Positions 35,400 through 43,167 of a stretch of 64,000 nucleotides of DNA are shown in pieces. A program made the position numbers and the translations under genes. Under the pieces are notes generated by a model, which had not been told where the DNA came from, made no database searches, and saw nothing but the letters and a program-made list of their open reading frames with translations. Position 1 is the stretch's first letter; every line of letters starts with the position of its first letter. The stretch comes from JBCCMQ01 sp039026235 (lineage in GTDB: Bacteria > Pseudomonadota > Alphaproteobacteria > Rhodobacterales > Rhodobacteraceae), in assembly GCA_039026235.1 (NCBI GenBank), contig JBCCMQ010000001.1, positions 496,001 through 560,000 on the forward strand. Direction: 5' to 3'.

Positions 35400-36716
35400 T
35401 CATTGCGTTGTATCGCGGTAGGTGACTTTGACCGGTACGCCGTCGGTAACGAACTCCTGCCCAACGACGATGACGTCTGCTTCATCCGGTATTCCGGCCA
35501 GCCAGATACCTTCCACCGTATCGCGCAAGACTTTGACGGCCCGGAAGCGGGCGACACCATCTTCAACAAGGCGCACACCAAGCGCGCCTTCATTGTCGAG
35601 CGTGAGCGCAGAAGGCGGCAACAGATGTGCCGTGGTACCGGCGGCCGCCACGGCGATCTCAACGGTCTGGCCATCGCGTACTGATGCGTCACGGTTCGGA
35701 ACGGTGATTTCGGTCCGGAAGGTCCGTGTGGCGGGATCGGACGATCTGGCGACAAAGCTGACCGTACCCGAGATTTCGCGGCCTGAAACCAGCCGTGCGG
35801 CGGCAGGGGCGCCAAGCGTGATCCGGTCAACCTCCATCTCGGGGACAAACCCGACCAGCTTTACCGGATCGATCTGGATCACGGTCGCACAAAGCCCGCC
35901 GGGCTGCAGCAGCGATCCAAGTTCCGCCGTGTCCGATTCGAGCCGGCCCGAGAACGGGGCGGTCAGGGTTAGGCGTTCCAGCTCGGTTTCAGCCGCGGCG
36001 ACTGATGCCTGGGCCGATTGGCGACCAGCGCGGGCACCTTCAAGCGATGACACTGCGCCCGCAATTCCGGAGCTTGCCGATTTGACGCCGGAGTCCGCCG
36101 ATACGACGCCAGCGCGTGCGGCTTCAAGGGCGGCATCTGTTGCGGCGACCCGGGTTTCAGATGCAAAGCCACCTTCGATCAGGCGGCGGGCCGCCCGGGA
36201 ATTGATCTCGGCCTCTTGAAGCCGTGCGCGGGCTTCCAGCAGGCGTGCCTCGGCCTCGGCAAGCGCCGCCTCGGCGGCCGGTATTCCGGCTTGCGCTTCG
36301 GGGATGCGTGCTTCGGCTTCCGCCAGGCGCGCCTCGGCCTCATCCAGGGCCACGAGACGTGAACCGGGATCAATCTCGCATAGCAGTTGGCCTGCTTCGA
36401 CCAGCGCACCCTTACGAAGCGGTTCCGAGACAATCAGACCGGACGTCTCGGCGCGGACGTCAACGCGGCGCGCAGCCTGCGTTTCACCCCGCAGGACGAC
36501 GGCGCTGTCGATGGTTCTGGCATTGGAGCGCAGGGCGACCACCGACATGCTTACAGCCTGCTCCGCCGCGGCATTGGCGTCCGGCGCGGCCGCGCTGGCC
36601 TCAACGGCGTTTGCGGGATCTGCGCCCGAAAACTGCATCACCCTGTCGCGTTCGAACACGATCAGATAAAGTGCCCCGATCACGACGATCGCCAAAATCG
36701 CAGAAAATGGTTTCAT
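35400..36716 (-). CDS. RND efflux membrane-fusion (adaptor) protein
   Basis: The 438-residue periplasmic adaptor has an N-terminal anchor (FSAILAIVVIGALYLIVF) and a lipoyl-like half-motif (VRAETSGLIVSEPLRKGALV). A long alanine/glutamate-rich coiled-coil hairpin of about 115 residues follows, then the second half-motif (LTLTAPFSGRLESDTAELGS) and a beta-barrel. It links the RND permease to an outer-membrane channel, for which no gene is present here. It is first in the operon and faces the TPR-like gene across a 208-base divergent region. Confidence 0.9.
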   Translation of the reverse strand: MKPFSAILAIVVIGALYLIVFERDRVMQFSGADPANAVEASAAAPDANAAAEQAVSMSVVALRSNARTIDSAVVLRGETQAARRVDVRAETSGLIVSEPLRKGALVEAGQLLCEIDPGSRLVALDEAEARLAEAEARIPEAQAGIPAAEAALAEAEARLLEARARLQEAEINSRAARRLIEGGFASETRVAATDAALEAARAGVVSADSGVKSASSGIAGAVSSLEGARAGRQSAQASVAAAETELERLTLTAPFSGRLESDTAELGSLLQPGGLCATVIQIDPVKLVGFVPEMEVDRITLGAPAAARLVSGREISGTVSFVARSSDPATRTFRTEITVPNRDASVRDGQTVEIAVAAAGTTAHLLPPSALTLDNEGALGVRLVEDGVARFRAVKVLRDTVEGIWLAGIPDEADVIVVGQEFVTDGVPVKVTYRDTTQ

Positions 36717-36755
36717 CTTACTTCGCCAAGAATTGGCCCATCGACCCTGTTTTTT

Positions 36756-36768
36756 GGTCTATTTGACC
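36756..36768. promoter_or_regulatory. Possible operator in front of the RND efflux operon
   Basis: GGTC-tattt-GACC is an inverted repeat with a 5-base spacer, 40 bases upstream of the adaptor gene start. A third GACC at 36743-36746 gives a partial extra half-site. Short repeats of this form are typical for TetR- or MarR-type efflux regulators. No such regulator is encoded next door. Confidence 0.3.
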
Positions 36769-36865
36769 GTTTCGACAGCGGATTCAAGTGGTTTCTAAAC
36801 CGAAAAGTTCAGTTTGTCTTCCCATGTGCGGCGGATTGCCTGTTTCATGTGCAATAACCCGTGAC

Positions 36866-36894
36866 TTGGCACGACCCGCAAATTCCCTGTAAGA
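36866..36894 (+). promoter_or_regulatory. Possible sigma-70 promoter of the TPR-like/bamB operon
   Basis: TTGGCA (36866-36871) and GTAAGA (36889-36894) are separated by 17 bases and end 30 bases before the GTG start. The -10 is a weak match, so this is a candidate only. Confidence 0.35.
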
Positions 36895-36924
36895 GACGCC
36901 CAACAACGGGTTTGAGGTGTCCGA

Positions 36925-37581
36925 GTGAGCGAAACCGACAGTTTCATTGAAGAAGTCACGGAAGAGGTTCGGCGCGAACGGCTGTTCCGCTTGATTCGAC
37001 GCTATGGCTGGATTGCTGCCCTGGCGATCGTGTTGCTGGTCGGGGGTGCGGCGTTCAACGAATACCGCAAGGCCCAGGCGCGCGCCCAGGCCGAAGCCTA
37101 TGGCGATGCCTTGCTTGCCGCCCTTGAGACCGATGGCGCCGGCGGTCGCGTTACAGCATTGGAGGCCATTGCCCGACCGGAAGATGCCAGTTCCGCAGTA
37201 CTGGATCTTCTTACGGCCGCCCAGATGATGGCAGCCGAGGATCCAGCCGGCGCCGGGGATATTCTGGCCGCTTTGGCGACTAACCCCGATGTCGCTCCGG
37301 TTTACCGGGATCTGGCCGGTCTGAAGCGCGTGATCCTATTGGGCGACGGTCTTGATGCGTCTACCCGCGCCGCAACGCTGGGCGCGCTCAGCCAGCCGGG
37401 TGCGCCTTTCCGGACGCTCGCCCAAGAACAGCAGGCGCTGATCTTCGTGGAAGATGGTGATCCCGCCGCAGCGATTGAAATATATGAAACCCTTATCAAC
37501 GATGCGGAAAGTCCCCGCGACCTGATCCAGCGTGCCCGACAGATGATTGTGGTTCTGGGCGGGGAACTTGACGCTAGCTAG
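36925..37581 (+). CDS. Tetratricopeptide-like membrane protein (YfgM-type)
   Basis: The 218-residue protein has one transmembrane helix at about 32-47 (IAALAIVLLVGGAAFNEY) and a periplasmic alpha-helical repeat domain with the family's EEVRRERLFRLIRRYGW lead. In E. coli YfgM is a SecYEG/PpiD-associated ancillary protein. It lies directly upstream of bamB and der, the same arrangement as E. coli yfgM-bamB-der, which supports the identification. The start codon is GTG. Confidence 0.82.
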   Translation: MSETDSFIEEVTEEVRRERLFRLIRRYGWIAALAIVLLVGGAAFNEYRKAQARAQAEAYGDALLAALETDGAGGRVTALEAIARPEDASSAVLDLLTAAQMMAAEDPAGAGDILAALATNPDVAPVYRDLAGLKRVILLGDGLDASTRAATLGALSQPGAPFRTLAQEQQALIFVEDGDPAAAIEIYETLINDAESPRDLIQRARQMIVVLGGELDAS

Positions 37582-37585
37582 GGTT

Positions 37586-38977
37586 ATGATTTTGCCGGCG
37601 TCGATCTTTGGGAAGAGAGGCCTTGCCGCATTGGCCTTGATGACGGTCGTCGTCCTCACTGCATGTGGCGAACGCGATCCACGTCTAACCGGCGAAAGGC
37701 TTCAGATCCGCACACCGACGGCCATCGGCCAGGAACCGGACCCGGCTTTCGAGGACATCGTCGATCTGACGTCGGACCTGACAGCCGTGGGGGTTTTCGA
37801 AGGTGAGCCACGCGCGATCGGTCTGAGCGCGCCGCGCGCCAATGCAACTTGGGGCCATCCCGGGGGCACGTCGCTGCAATGGATCAACCATCCGGTCTTT
37901 TCCGCCGAGCCCCGGCAGATCTGGCGGGCATCGGTCGGACAGGGCGATTCCCGGCGCGCCCAGATCACAGCGCGCCCGGTAAGCGATGGCGCGCGGATCT
38001 ACACGCTTGACGCCGCATCGACCGTGGCGGCGACCACGACCACCGGTCAGCGGGTCTGGGCGGTCAATCTTACACCGGCCACGGACAGCTCTGAAGAGGC
38101 ATCGGGCGGCGGTCTTTCAGTCAGTGACGGCAGGGTTTTTGCCACGACCGCATTCGGCAATCTGACGGCCTTGGACGCGGCCACGGGCGGCGTTCTCTGG
38201 CGCCAAGACCTGCAGGCCGTGGCCTCCGGTGCGCCAACGGTCCGGGACGGGCTCGTCTATGTTGTCTCGCGGGACAGCAGGGGCTGGGCGATCGATGTTG
38301 AAAACGGCCGCGTGCGCTGGGAAGTGCCGGGCATTCCGACGCTGGCAGCCTTTGGTGGTGGCGCATCACCTGCAGTGGACGAACGGATCTCGGTGTTTCC
38401 GTTCTCATCCGGCGAGGTTGTCAGTACCTTCCGCCAGGGCGGGTTCCGCCTTTGGGGCGGCGAGGTGCAGGGCGAACGCCTGGGCAAGGCCTATGCCCAG
38501 ATCGGGGACATTAGCGCGGATCCGGTGCTTCGCGATGGCAGGGTTTATACCGGCAACGCGGCGGGAAGACTTGTGGCGCTGGATATCACTTCTGGAGCGC
38601 GGGTCTGGACCGCCGAATACGGCATATACGGACCCGTCTGGCCGGACGGCGGGTCTTTATTCGGGGTCACCGACCAGGGTGGACTGGTGCGCCTCAACGC
38701 TTCGGACGGCAGCCTTATCTGGCGTTATCAGTTGCCCTATTTCGAAGACATCCGTTGGCGGCGTCGCAAGACGGTTGTGGCACATTACGGGCCTGTCATA
38801 GCCGGGGGCAGGCTTTACCTTGCCTCGGGCGACGAGGTGCTGCGCGTCTTTGATCCTGCGTCGGGCGCGTTCGTGCGTCAGATTTCGCTTCGCAGCCCGG
38901 CCGCCGCCGCGCCAATCGTCGTGGCGGGCACCATGTATATTCTGACGACGGACGCCGAACTTCTGGCTTTCCGGTAG
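37586..38977 (+). CDS. bamB: Outer membrane assembly lipoprotein BamB
   Basis: The 463-residue lipoprotein has a signal with lipobox LTAC (Cys27), then an eight-blade PQQ-type beta-propeller: repeated GRVFATTAFGNLTALDAATG-like blades with W-x-x-x-L/V strands (GQRVWAVNL, GGVLWRQDL, GARVWTAEY, GSLIWRYQL). BamB assists BamA in inserting outer-membrane proteins. The frame extends upstream, and a TTG at 37568 is an alternative start with better ribosome-binding spacing. The gene follows the YfgM-like gene by a few bases and precedes der. Confidence 0.88.
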   Translation: MILPASIFGKRGLAALALMTVVVLTACGERDPRLTGERLQIRTPTAIGQEPDPAFEDIVDLTSDLTAVGVFEGEPRAIGLSAPRANATWGHPGGTSLQWINHPVFSAEPRQIWRASVGQGDSRRAQITARPVSDGARIYTLDAASTVAATTTTGQRVWAVNLTPATDSSEEASGGGLSVSDGRVFATTAFGNLTALDAATGGVLWRQDLQAVASGAPTVRDGLVYVVSRDSRGWAIDVENGRVRWEVPGIPTLAAFGGGASPAVDERISVFPFSSGEVVSTFRQGGFRLWGGEVQGERLGKAYAQIGDISADPVLRDGRVYTGNAAGRLVALDITSGARVWTAEYGIYGPVWPDGGSLFGVTDQGGLVRLNASDGSLIWRYQLPYFEDIRWRRRKTVVAHYGPVIAGGRLYLASGDEVLRVFDPASGAFVRQISLRSPAAAAPIVVAGTMYILTTDAELLAFR

Positions 38978-39025
38978 GCGCTTTCCGGTGTAACGGGTCC
39001 GTCTCAGTCATCCTTGGACGCGTCC

Positions 39026-40477
39026 ATGACCTTCGTTCTTGCCATCGTCGGCCGACCAAATGTCGGAAAGTCGACCCTGTTCAATCGGCTTGTCGGCAAG
39101 CGCCTTGCCTTGGTCGATGATCAGCCGGGGGTCACGCGCGACCTGCGCGAAGGCGCGGCCCGTCTGGCAGACCTGTCTTTTACGGTCATCGATACGGCGG
39201 GACTTGAGATTGCCACCGACGACAGTTTGCAGGGGCGCATGCGGCGCCTTTCGGAACGCGCTGTCGCGATGGCCGATGTCTGCCTTTTTATGATCGATGC
39301 CCGCGCCGGGCTTACCCCGGCCGACCGCGAGTTTGCCGATCTCTTGCGCAAATCCGGCACGCCTGTCGTTCTCGTTGCGAACAAGGGCGAAGGCCGGGCG
39401 GCGGACGCCGGTGTTCTTGAGGCCTGGGAGCTGGGTCTGGACGAGCCCATCCGCATCTCGGCCGAACACGGCGAGGGGATGGCCGATCTTATCGTGGCCT
39501 TGCGTCCCTACGCCAAGGACGGCACGGCTCGCGCAGCCGCCGATGCGCCAGAGACGGACGTCGACATCGATGCCGCCGGAGAGGCCGAAATCGATCCGTC
39601 GAAGCCCCTTCAGATTGCCGTTGTGGGCAGACCCAATGCGGGTAAGTCGACACTAATCAATGCCATTGTCGGTGAAGACCGGCTGCTGACCGGTCCCGAA
39701 GCGGGGATCACCCGCGATGCGATTTCGGTCGAGGCCCCATGGGCCGGCCGGCCGATGCGCATCTTCGATACCGCGGGTATGCGCAAACGGGCGCGCGTCC
39801 AGGAAAAACTGGAAAAGCTCAGTGTGGCCGACGGCTTGCGTGCGGTGAAGTTCGCCGAGGTCGTCGTCGTGCTGCTCGACGCGGCAATCCCCTTTGAACA
39901 GCAGGATCTCAGGATCGCCGATCTGGCCGAACGCGAAGGCCGCGCCGTCGTCGTGGCCGTCAACAAATGGGATGTGGAACCCGACAAGCAGCAAAAGCTT
40001 CGTGATCTTCGTGAGGCGTTTGAGAGGCTTCTGCCGCAATTGCGCGGTGCCCCCATGGTCACGGTCTCGGCCAAGACCGGCAAGGGTCTCGACAGACTGG
40101 GCAAGGCAGTGATCGAAGCCCATGAGGTTTGGAACCGCCGTGTGCCGACGGCAAAGCTCAATCAGTGGCTATCGGGCATGCTCGAAGCGCATCCGCCACC
40201 GGCACCTGCCGGGCGCCGGATCAAGCTTCGGTACATGACCCAGGCCAAGACGCGGCCGCCCGGGTTTGTCGTCATGTGCAGCCATCCAGACAAACTGCCA
40301 GAGAGTTACACGCGCTACCTCATCAACGGCCTGCGTAGCGACTTCGATATGCCTGGCACGCCGATCCGGCTGACGATGCGCAGCCAGTCGGCGGCCAACC
40401 CCTATAAGAACCGCAAGAAATCAACACCATCCCGGTTGCGCAAACACCTGGGCAAGGGGCCCGCCGCAGGGTCCTAG
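39026..40477 (+). CDS. der: Ribosome-assembly GTPase Der (EngA)
   Basis: The 483-residue protein has two tandem GTPase domains and a KH-like C-terminal domain. G1 motifs are IVGRPNVGKST (7-17) and VVGRPNAGKST in the second domain. DTAGL and DTAGM are the G3 motifs, and NKWD is the second G4. Der acts in 50S subunit maturation. The first domain's G4 reads NKGE, a slight deviation from NKxD. The start ATG at 39026 gives the expected family N terminus MTFVLAIVGRPN. Third gene of the TPR-bamB-der operon. Confidence 0.95.
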   Translation: MTFVLAIVGRPNVGKSTLFNRLVGKRLALVDDQPGVTRDLREGAARLADLSFTVIDTAGLEIATDDSLQGRMRRLSERAVAMADVCLFMIDARAGLTPADREFADLLRKSGTPVVLVANKGEGRAADAGVLEAWELGLDEPIRISAEHGEGMADLIVALRPYAKDGTARAAADAPETDVDIDAAGEAEIDPSKPLQIAVVGRPNAGKSTLINAIVGEDRLLTGPEAGITRDAISVEAPWAGRPMRIFDTAGMRKRARVQEKLEKLSVADGLRAVKFAEVVVVLLDAAIPFEQQDLRIADLAEREGRAVVVAVNKWDVEPDKQQKLRDLREAFERLLPQLRGAPMVTVSAKTGKGLDRLGKAVIEAHEVWNRRVPTAKLNQWLSGMLEAHPPPAPAGRRIKLRYMTQAKTRPPGFVVMCSHPDKLPESYTRYLINGLRSDFDMPGTPIRLTMRSQSAANPYKNRKKSTPSRLRKHLGKGPAAGS

Positions 40478-40570
40478 GGTCGCGACAGGCGACTTTCTGG
40501 AAATCCTGACTTGCCATTGAATCACCTTAAGGGTGAAGTGACCCGACTTAGGGTTAATTGGGAGGCAGGC

Positions 40571-41734
40571 GTGAAGAATATCGCCATCTTTTGCGATGGA
40601 ACGTGGAACAACCGTGACAAGACGGACAGCCCGACAAGTGTCGCACGACTGGAAGAAATCGTGGATGTCGCGAAGGACAACGACGGGAACGGGCAAAAGT
40701 CGCACTATCAGATCGGTCTGGGCGCCAATGACGATGTCGAAGGCGCCGCGAAATTCCTCGACAAATTCCGGGGCGGGGCTCTTGGACGCGGTCTCACTCA
40801 GGATCTGCGCGAATGCTATGAATTTCTGATCGAGACCTACGCGCCTGGCGACCGCATTTTCATTTTCGGCTTCTCCCGCGGCGCCTATACGGCGCGGTCG
40901 TTTGCTGGCCTGATCCGCGCTGCTGGCATCCCGGAAGAAAAGAAACACATCGGCGCGGCGATGGCCTGGTACCGAAACCGGCACAAGGACACGCACCCCA
41001 ATTCGGACGCAAGCCACCAGTTGCGCGCCCAGATCTCGCCGCGTGTTTTCACCAGCAACAAGGAACGCGACTGGCGCACGGCGCAGTTCATGGACACCGG
41101 CCAGCCCGTCGACATCGGCTATCTGGGGATCTTCGACACCGTCGGTGCGCACGGCATTCCTGGCGTCCTCGGCCAGTTCCGGGCCGTTCCGGGTGGCCAC
41201 GGCTTCCATGACCATGATCTGTCAAGCCTTGTGCGATCCGGTCGCCATGCCATGGGGCTTGATGAGACACGCGTGCTGTACCGTCCGACCAAATGGTCCA
41301 ACCTGGATGAACTGAACCGCGTCCTTGGCAAGGATGACGAAGGCGGCCTGCGCTATCGCCAGCTTTGGTTCCCCGGCGATCACGGCAAGATCGGCGGAAG
41401 CGGATCTGAGCGGCGGATATCGAACAGCGTGCTTGAGTGGATCGTCGAAGGCGCCCGCGTTGCCGGGCTGGGCGCGCCGCTGACCAGCGAAGTCGAGGCC
41501 AAAGCCGACGACTATCTGGGTTCATTGACCAACGGCGGCGGCTTCGACCCGACGGGGCTGATCCGCTGGACACGCCGCGGCCCGGGTGCGGGCGAGACCG
41601 ACGAATTGCACGATGTCGCGAAACGGCGGATCGTCGAGGTTTCGTCCTATCGTCCCGGCAGCCTGCGCCGCATGTTGCTGGATCAGGCGAGCCTCGCCGA
41701 CCTGCAGCAAGAGCACGCCACGCGCTTTGCGTAA
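40571..41734 (+). CDS. DUF2235 alpha/beta-hydrolase-like protein (Tle1-type fold)
   Basis: The 387-residue product starts with a GTG at 40571 behind GGGAGGC. KNIAIFCDGTWNNRD (2-16) is the family N terminus. GFSRGAYTARSFAGLIR carries the GxSxG nucleophile Ser. The acid Asp probably lies in GIFDTVGAHG and the base His in FPGDHGKIGG. DUF2235 includes type VI secretion phospholipase effectors (Tle1), but many standalone copies occur without T6SS genes, as here. There is no signal peptide or membrane segment, so a cytoplasmic location is likely. The stop codon lies inside a strong stem-loop. Confidence 0.85.
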   Translation: MKNIAIFCDGTWNNRDKTDSPTSVARLEEIVDVAKDNDGNGQKSHYQIGLGANDDVEGAAKFLDKFRGGALGRGLTQDLRECYEFLIETYAPGDRIFIFGFSRGAYTARSFAGLIRAAGIPEEKKHIGAAMAWYRNRHKDTHPNSDASHQLRAQISPRVFTSNKERDWRTAQFMDTGQPVDIGYLGIFDTVGAHGIPGVLGQFRAVPGGHGFHDHDLSSLVRSGRHAMGLDETRVLYRPTKWSNLDELNRVLGKDDEGGLRYRQLWFPGDHGKIGGSGSERRISNSVLEWIVEGARVAGLGAPLTSEVEAKADDYLGSLTNGGGFDPTGLIRWTRRGPGAGETDELHDVAKRRIVEVSSYRPGSLRRMLLDQASLADLQQEHATRFA

Positions 41735-41744
41735 CGTGCTCTTG
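41708..41744. terminator. Stem-loop spanning the DUF2235 stop codon
   Basis: CAAGAGCACG (41708-41717) pairs perfectly with CGTGCTCTTG (41735-41744). Inside, ACGC (41720-41723) pairs with GCGT (41729-41732) around loop GCTTT. The stop TAA (41732-41734) is in the structure. It lies between convergent genes and could terminate both transcripts, though no U-tract follows on the plus strand. Confidence 0.5.
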
Positions 41745-41749
41745 CGCCG

Positions 41750-43042
41750 TTAGATCAACGTGCCTTCGGCCGAGATTTTCGCGGCCCCGCCCAGATAGGG
41801 CGCAAGCGGTGCGGGCAGGGTGACCGAGCCGTCGGCTTCCTGGCCGTTTTCGATCACCGCGATCAGCGCCCGCCCGACCGCAAGGCCCGAGCCGTTCAGC
41901 GTATGCAGGAATTCCGGCTTTCCGCCGCCTTCGGGCCGGAAACGGGCGTTCATGCGCCGCGCCTGGAACGCACCGCAGTTCGAAACCGAGCTGATCTCGC
42001 GGTAGGTGTTCTGCCCGGGCAGCCAGACCTCGATATCATGGGTCTTCAGCGCCCCGAAACCGATATCGCCGCTGCAAAGAACCACCGTGCGGTAGGGCAG
42101 GCTAAGCCTTTCCAGCACCGCTTCGGCGCAGCGGGTCATGCGTTCGTGCTCTTCCCAGCTTTTGTCAGGATGGGTCACGCTGACCATCTCTACCTTTTCG
42201 AACTGGTGCTGACGCAGCATTCCGGCCGTGTCGCGCCCGGCACTGCCGGCTTCCGAGCGAAAGCAGAGAGAATGGGCCGTATAGCGGCGCGGCAGATAGT
42301 CCTCGGACAGGATGTGGCCAGCCACGATGTTGGTCAGCGACACCTCCGATGTGGGGATCAGCCAGGAACCGTCGGTCGTCTGATAGCTATCTTCGGCAAA
42401 CTTGGGCAGCTGGCCGGTGCCCTGCATCGTCTCATCGCGGACCAGAACGGGCGCATTCGTCTCGGTCAGCCCGTGTTCGTCGATGTGCAGGTCCAGCATG
42501 AACTGGGACAGGGCCCGGTGAAGCCGCGCCACCGATCCTGAGAGCAGCACGAAGCGGGCGCCGGACAGTTTCGCGGCGGTCTCAAAATCCATCCCCGTCT
42601 GGGCGGCGGCAACCTCGTAATGCTCCTTTGGGGCAAAGCCAAACGCACGGGGCGCGCCCCAACGCCGGATCTCGACATTTGCGTCCTCGTCGGCGCCTTC
42701 GGGCACGTCATCGGCCAAGAGGTTCGGCAGGCCCATCAGCAGGTCCTTTAACCTTGCGTCTTCCGCCTTGGCCTCGTCTTCCAGACGGGCGATTTCGTCT
42801 TTCTTTTCGCCCACAAAAGCGCGAAGCCGTTCGAATTCGGCATTGTCCCCTCGGGCCTTGGCCGCGCCCACCTCTTTCGAGGCGGCATTGCGTTCGGCCA
42901 AGGCGGCCTCGGCCGCGACAATCTTGGCCCGGCGCGCTTCGTCCACGGCAAGAACGTCCGACGACGACACCTGGACCCCGCGCAGCTTCATGGCAGCGTC
43001 AAAGACCTCTGGGGTCTCGCGGATCAAACGGATGTCGTGCAT
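41750..43042 (-). CDS. serS: Seryl-tRNA synthetase
   Basis: The 430-residue class II synthetase charges tRNA-Ser. The N-terminal coiled-coil arm (about 30-110) is rich in Ala/Glu/Lys (AEAALAERNAASKEVGAAKA). Class II motif 2 is FRSEAGSAGRDTAGMLRQHQF and motif 3 is NGSGLAVGRALIAVIEN near the C terminus. The ATG at 43042 gives MHDIRLIRETPEVFDAAM, the usual N terminus; the frame is open 15 codons further. Transcribed leftwards, convergent with the DUF2235 gene. Confidence 0.96.
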   Translation of the reverse strand: MHDIRLIRETPEVFDAAMKLRGVQVSSSDVLAVDEARRAKIVAAEAALAERNAASKEVGAAKARGDNAEFERLRAFVGEKKDEIARLEDEAKAEDARLKDLLMGLPNLLADDVPEGADEDANVEIRRWGAPRAFGFAPKEHYEVAAAQTGMDFETAAKLSGARFVLLSGSVARLHRALSQFMLDLHIDEHGLTETNAPVLVRDETMQGTGQLPKFAEDSYQTTDGSWLIPTSEVSLTNIVAGHILSEDYLPRRYTAHSLCFRSEAGSAGRDTAGMLRQHQFEKVEMVSVTHPDKSWEEHERMTRCAEAVLERLSLPYRTVVLCSGDIGFGALKTHDIEVWLPGQNTYREISSVSNCGAFQARRMNARFRPEGGGKPEFLHTLNGSGLAVGRALIAVIENGQEADGSVTLPAPLAPYLGGAAKISAEGTLI

Positions 43043-43167
43043 GGGTCCTTTCCTCGTACCGATTGCGTGTGGCGCCCTATGGCGCATTTCGTCGGGCAGG
43101 GGAACCGCAATTGGCCGTTCGGATCGTCAATCCGGGGTGTTTGATCGCCTGATTGCGAGGTGTCGCG

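Noticed and set aside
35378..35848. 157-codon N-terminal extension of the RND permease
   Set aside because: Overlaps the adaptor gene in another frame; the normal first transmembrane helix begins at the ATG at 35377.
40535..40575. Short palindrome TCACCTTAAGGGTGA before the DUF2235 gene (about 40521-40535)
   Set aside because: Small arms and no second copy; not enough to call an operator.
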